The notes beneath the pieces are model-generated. The model saw only the letters and a list, made by a program, of their open reading frames with translations, did not search any database and had not been told where the DNA came from. DNA of 64,000 bases from Lentimicrobiaceae bacterium (GTDB lineage: Bacteria; Bacteroidota; Bacteroidia; Bacteroidales; Lentimicrobiaceae), in assembly GCA_020636745.1 (NCBI GenBank), contig JACJXH010000002.1, positions 639,083 to 703,082 on the forward strand, given 5' to 3'. Position numbers and translations under genes: made by a program. The stretch's first letter is position 1; every line of letters begins with the position of its first letter. Positions 60,892 through 64,000 of this stretch are shown one piece after another.

Positions 60892-62547
60892 TTACTGAAT
60901 ACTCACTCTTTTGCTGATAATTTCTGAGCCATTGTCCATGCGGAGCATATAGATGCCCGCTGGCCATGTACTTGTATTGAGGGTAAGTTTTCTTCCTGAA
61001 ACTTCTGTTTGATAAACTGACTGTCCCAACTGGTTGAAAATATGTAACTGAACCGCCTGGAGGCTTTCTTTTGCCATTTCAACAAAGAGCTGATCATGGG
61101 CAGGGTTCGGATAAACTGAAATACCTGAAGTGATGTCCTGATTTTCAATGCCAACACTCACAACGTCAAATTGGGCTGTTATGAGTGAGCCAAACTGCGT
61201 TCCCTGGGCAACGGTGGTTGACCCGGATTTGATGCTGTAGAATCCGGTTCCATTGCCGCAGCATAAGCCATTTCCGCCTGCATCGTAAACAAAGAATTCA
61301 AAACAACCGTCTGTTTCCAGTACAGTTTCTTCGGTATAAACCTTGTTGGCTTCAGTGTACGGGCCTCCGGCAAAAACAACTTCTCCGTTTTCATTTTTAA
61401 CTTCCCAGGTTACTTCTTCAGGTGCATTGTCGGTTCTGATTTTAATCTGAATGCTGCGTGAAGCCTGAAGTGCAGGGCTGAAGCTATGAACCAGCGTGTC
61501 GTTTTTGACATAAGTGTCTGCACTTTGATTCACCTGATCAACCACCACCTTTAACTGGTTTTCGCTAAGCAGCTCAAATGATGTTTCGGGTAATTGAACC
61601 AGGGTTGTTCCTAAAAACGGAAGATTACCTGTCCAGGTGTAGCTCATAGGCTCACCATCGTTAATGGAATATTTCAAATCCAGACTTGTAATCGGGTTGT
61701 TACCATTATTGCGGATGGTAAATGCCGGACTGAAACTTGTTTGGCAGTAACGGTCAATCAAATTGGTAAAAGCTGACAGTTCTACATCTGTATCATGAAC
61801 GGCCGTCATGGGTTCAGTTGAAAGATTGGCTGCCTGATGTACTTCTTTGGTAGTCGGGTTTTGAACAAATCCGATAACACTCAGCTCGTCATTGTTATAA
61901 ACATTGGCCAATGCCCATGATGATTCAATAATAGCATAATCACCTGCAAACATAGGCGTAGGAAGTGAAATGCCCGTTTTGGTAGGCAGCAGCTTTTTCA
62001 TCACATTGTAAAAGTCCTTTTCGCCATTGCTCCCTGGTGCTGTGTTGAAATGGATGTGTTTTTCAATCACCACCATATAGGCTGAAAGGGGACCCGTAAC
62101 ATCGGCAGTGGCTTTAACAAGCATGGTAACAAAAAGGGTGTCATTGCCAGCCGATAAATGCTGATTTATGGTCAGGTTGAATGGCGAAGGCACGGCATAG
62201 CGGGTATTCACCATGTTTATATTCCAGTTGTTCGGGTGTCCGCTGAAAAAATTACCATCCAACACCGAGTGAGGCACACTCGATACTCCGTAAAACGATG
62301 TTTTGGCAGCAGCATCCACTGTATTGTGGTTATACATAGGGTCGTAACCAGGCCAGCTTGTATGATAATTGATGGCAGTTAATTTATCAGGATTGGCTTC
62401 GAGCAATGCATGTAATGTTGGGTTAACACCAGCGCACGGACCACAGCTTGCCTGAGTAAAATGCTCGAGTAAAACCAGCCGTTGCGATTGCGACTGGGCA
62501 AAAAAAGCAAAGGTTATGAACAATGAAAGTAGAGTTAATTTTTTCAT
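60892..62547 (-). CDS. Omp28-like exported protein with T9SS C-terminal sorting domain
   Basis: I chose the ATG at 62547 because it directly starts the signal peptide (MKKLTLLSLFITFAFFAQSQ). An in-frame ATG at 62580 only adds polar residues. The 551-residue protein has a thioredoxin-like N-terminal domain with CGPC (C35/C38, EHFTQASCGPCAG), as in Omp28-related proteins. Ig-like middle domains follow, and then a type A T9SS sorting tail (SVYPNPAHDQLFVEM, IYMLRMDNGSEIISKRVSIQ; about 475-551). It should be exported by Sec and then secreted or surface-anchored by the type IX system. Possible role in extracellular disulfide or redox chemistry is not shown. Confidence 0.92.
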   Translation of the reverse strand: MKKLTLLSLFITFAFFAQSQSQRLVLLEHFTQASCGPCAGVNPTLHALLEANPDKLTAINYHTSWPGYDPMYNHNTVDAAAKTSFYGVSSVPHSVLDGNFFSGHPNNWNINMVNTRYAVPSPFNLTINQHLSAGNDTLFVTMLVKATADVTGPLSAYMVVIEKHIHFNTAPGSNGEKDFYNVMKKLLPTKTGISLPTPMFAGDYAIIESSWALANVYNNDELSVIGFVQNPTTKEVHQAANLSTEPMTAVHDTDVELSAFTNLIDRYCQTSFSPAFTIRNNGNNPITSLDLKYSINDGEPMSYTWTGNLPFLGTTLVQLPETSFELLSENQLKVVVDQVNQSADTYVKNDTLVHSFSPALQASRSIQIKIRTDNAPEEVTWEVKNENGEVVFAGGPYTEANKVYTEETVLETDGCFEFFVYDAGGNGLCCGNGTGFYSIKSGSTTVAQGTQFGSLITAQFDVVSVGIENQDITSGISVYPNPAHDQLFVEMAKESLQAVQLHIFNQLGQSVYQTEVSGRKLTLNTSTWPAGIYMLRMDNGSEIISKRVSIQ

Positions 62548-62799
62548 AATGTGTGTTTTAGGGTTTTGTCGTTGCTGCAAAGATCATTATTTTTCAAAAA
62601 CAAATCCAAGTGTTGAAAAGTTTTTAAAAAATATTTTTAATTATTTTGGTTGCTGATTGACTTAAATAGTTAGTTTTGCACTTGTTAACGGAAAGTTACC
62701 GGGATTGTTTATTACGGAATTTTATAAAATATTAACAATTCGGGCAGTTTTTTCTTCTTTGGGAGAAACCTTTAGCACAGTTTTTGATAATAAATTGGA

Positions 62800-62807
62800 T
62801 AGTTTTG
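62800..62807 (+). promoter_or_regulatory. Candidate -7 element (TAGTTTTG)
   Basis: This matches TAnnTTTG, 22 bp before the ATG at 62830. No placed -33 TTG. Confidence 0.4.
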
Positions 62808-62829
62808 ATAACCTTTAAAACAGGGAAAT

Positions 62830-63561
62830 ATGAAAAGAACCTTACTCTTGATTGCTTTTGGAATTATGGCAGGTTTTGCACTGCAGGCTCAGTCGTTTGT
62901 TATTAAAGATAAAGAAGGAACAGTGGTAACCGGACAAACTATTGATTTTCTCTGTGCTCCAGAAGATGGATTCGGATCTATCAATCTGGATGTTTTTAAT
63001 GTTTCCGACAGGGAAAAAAGTGTGAAAGTGCGCAGATATGATGGACAGCTGGTTGAAAGTTCAGAAATTACGATGTGCTGGGCTTCCTGCTATCAGGCCA
63101 ATGTTATTGAAACACCGGAGCCGGTGATTATTCAGCCGGGTTCTTTTACACCTGACTTCACAGGCGACATTGCCTATGGAAGTATTCAGGGCATTTCATC
63201 TGCTGTTTTTGTGTTCTTTGATCAGGATAATCAAACCGACTCAAGTTTTGTAACGGTGAATTTTATTATTGGAACCCTCGGCGTAAACGACAAACCGGTT
63301 GTGGCTGCCACAGTTTCCAATGCATACCCAAACCCTGCTGTAAATGCAGTTAATTTTGACTATAAATTACCCTCTGCAACGCAGAAAGCCAGTATCCGAA
63401 TCAGTAATCTGCTGGGAACAACGGTACAGGAAATTGCTTTGCAGAAATCAGAAGGTAAAGCCCGTATTGACGTGAGCAACCTGAATAACGGCGTCTACTT
63501 TTACTCATTAATGATAAATAATTCTGCCACTACTACACGAAAATTCATTGTTAAGCGTTAA
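62830..63561 (+). CDS. Exported protein with T9SS C-terminal sorting domain
   Basis: The 243-residue protein has a signal peptide (TLLLIAFGIMAGFALQAQ). A beta-sandwich of about 130 residues follows (FVIKDKEGTVVTGQTIDFLC, MCWASCYQANVIETPEP) with three cysteines that may pair. A type A T9SS tail completes it (SNAYPNPAVNAVNFDYKLPS, NNGVYFYSLMINN, RKFIVKR; about 160-243). It is thus secreted or surface-bound through the type IX system. Function of the mature domain is unknown. Followed by a strong terminator. Confidence 0.9.
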   Translation: MKRTLLLIAFGIMAGFALQAQSFVIKDKEGTVVTGQTIDFLCAPEDGFGSINLDVFNVSDREKSVKVRRYDGQLVESSEITMCWASCYQANVIETPEPVIIQPGSFTPDFTGDIAYGSIQGISSAVFVFFDQDNQTDSSFVTVNFIIGTLGVNDKPVVAATVSNAYPNPAVNAVNFDYKLPSATQKASIRISNLLGTTVQEIALQKSEGKARIDVSNLNNGVYFYSLMINNSATTTRKFIVKR

Positions 63562-63610
63562 TTACACTCAAACTCGTTCTACTTGGATTACTTGTTTAGC
63601 TTAATGTGAG

Positions 63611-63640
63611 AAAGCCCCGGTGAAACCGGGGCTTTTTTTA
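63611..63640 (+). terminator. Rho-independent terminator
   Basis: AAAGCCCCGG (63611-63620) pairs with CCGGGGCTTT (63626-63635) around a TGAAA loop, followed by a T run to 63639. It is 50 bp downstream of the T9SS-tailed gene. Confidence 0.92.
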
Positions 63641-63899
63641 TGACTTGTTTAAAAATGTTTGATGGTTTACAATGGGAGTCTGATTTTTGTGGGGGAGGGC
63701 TTTGATAAAAAATTCCTGCTCCAACAACTTATCTCAGCTTTGGTGAAAGTTAGGCAACTTCAGACAAACAATGTCCATAGGACTTCAGAATTGCTCCGAG
63801 GTTTCCACATAACAGCTAAGGAAGAATGGATTTGCAAAATCAGGGTTATACTTCTTCTCAAACAGATATGTGAATTAGGTTTTGGGTTTTGGACGTAAA
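63641..63899. other. Spacer without a supported gene
   Basis: A 79-codon frame on the plus strand (63659-63898) has no recognisable domain, unusual composition and no promoter after the terminator, so I do not call it. Nothing else stands out. Confidence 0.4.
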
Positions 63900-64000
63900 T
63901 TATTCACTTTTAATAAAAACTTCCTGTTCCAGTCCTCGTTTAAAATCGTGAATCATTGTTATTAACTGATTCAATTTGATTTCCTCAATTTCTTCTATTC
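63900..64000 (-). CDS. C-terminal end of an unidentified gene (partial)
   Basis: A minus-strand frame enters from beyond the window and stops at 63900. The last 32 residues are helical and acidic, ending NQLITMIHDFKRGLEQEVFIKSE. Too short to identify. The composition looks like a coding helix, but there is no independent proof. Confidence 0.4.
   Translation of the reverse strand, partial: IEEIEEIKLNQLITMIHDFKRGLEQEVFIKSE

Noticed and set aside
63659..63898. 79-codon frame near the right edge
   Set aside because: It starts just after a terminator, has no recognisable domain, and reads like spacer sequence.
1..64000. tRNA, rRNA, riboswitch or insertion sequence
   Set aside because: Reading the intergenic regions gave no cloverleaf-like, rRNA-like or known riboswitch sequence and no transposase frame. 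Covariance-model and IS searches were not possible here.

Overview
The window reads as a chromosomal segment of a free-living or environmental Bacteroidota bacterium, probably a non-gut Bacteroidales/Marinilabiliales-type lineage. The evidence is SusC/SusD and DUF4249-partnered TonB receptors, type IX secretion (T9SS) C-terminal tails, an HU-CCDC81/SPOR protein, TAnnTTTG-type promoter elements, near absence of Shine-Dalgarno sequences, and lineage-type Tgt and Mrp variants. No rRNA, tRNA, CRISPR array, integrase or insertion sequence was recognised. The exact genus cannot be settled from sequence reading alone.

Layout. 1-5.1 kb: the start of a MacB/FtsX-type permease, an nfu-mrp iron-sulfur pair, a membrane protein and an ABC-F ATPase. 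5.4-11.8 kb: a four-gene operon (exported protein, STN-containing TonB receptor, DUF4249 lipoprotein, MG2-domain protein). 11.8-22 kb: the most unusual stretch. A divergent sigma-like protein and an HxxxCxxC transmembrane anti-sigma-like protein are transcribed away from an exported TPR-CHAT caspase-fold protease. Next to it lie three secreted proteins of unknown function and a trypsin-like lipoprotein protease. 22-30.7 kb: housekeeping genes (alkyltransferase-like protein, trmB, HU/SPOR protein, kdsB, deoxynucleoside kinase, GH3-type acyl-amide synthetase, ispE, LptF/G permease, tgt).

30.8-45.5 kb: a complete beta-glucan (probably laminarin-type) polysaccharide utilisation locus. It holds a membrane-spanning propeller/Y_Y_Y/LuxR regulator, a PKD surface lipoprotein, GH16, SusC, SusD, GH16 and a GH3 beta-glucosidase. 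Its intergenic regions carry several inverted repeats and hairpins. 45.7-51.6 kb: a glycosyltransferase overlapping an ECF sigma gene, then a FIST protein with a hybrid histidine kinase, recalling NosP/NahK pairs. 51.6-58.6 kb: a minus-strand run with a patatin, a phosphopantetheinyl transferase, an M19 dipeptidase, a methyltransferase and two different group II PLP decarboxylases around a small lipoprotein. 58.7-64 kb: urocanate hydratase, two T9SS-tailed exported proteins, and the C-terminal end of an unidentified gene running off the window.

The main candidate for an undescribed system is the sigma/anti-sigma/CHAT-protease locus (about 11.8-16.8 kb, possibly extending to 22 kb). The arrangement suggests, but does not prove, periplasmic caspase-like proteolysis feeding into a transcriptional switch.
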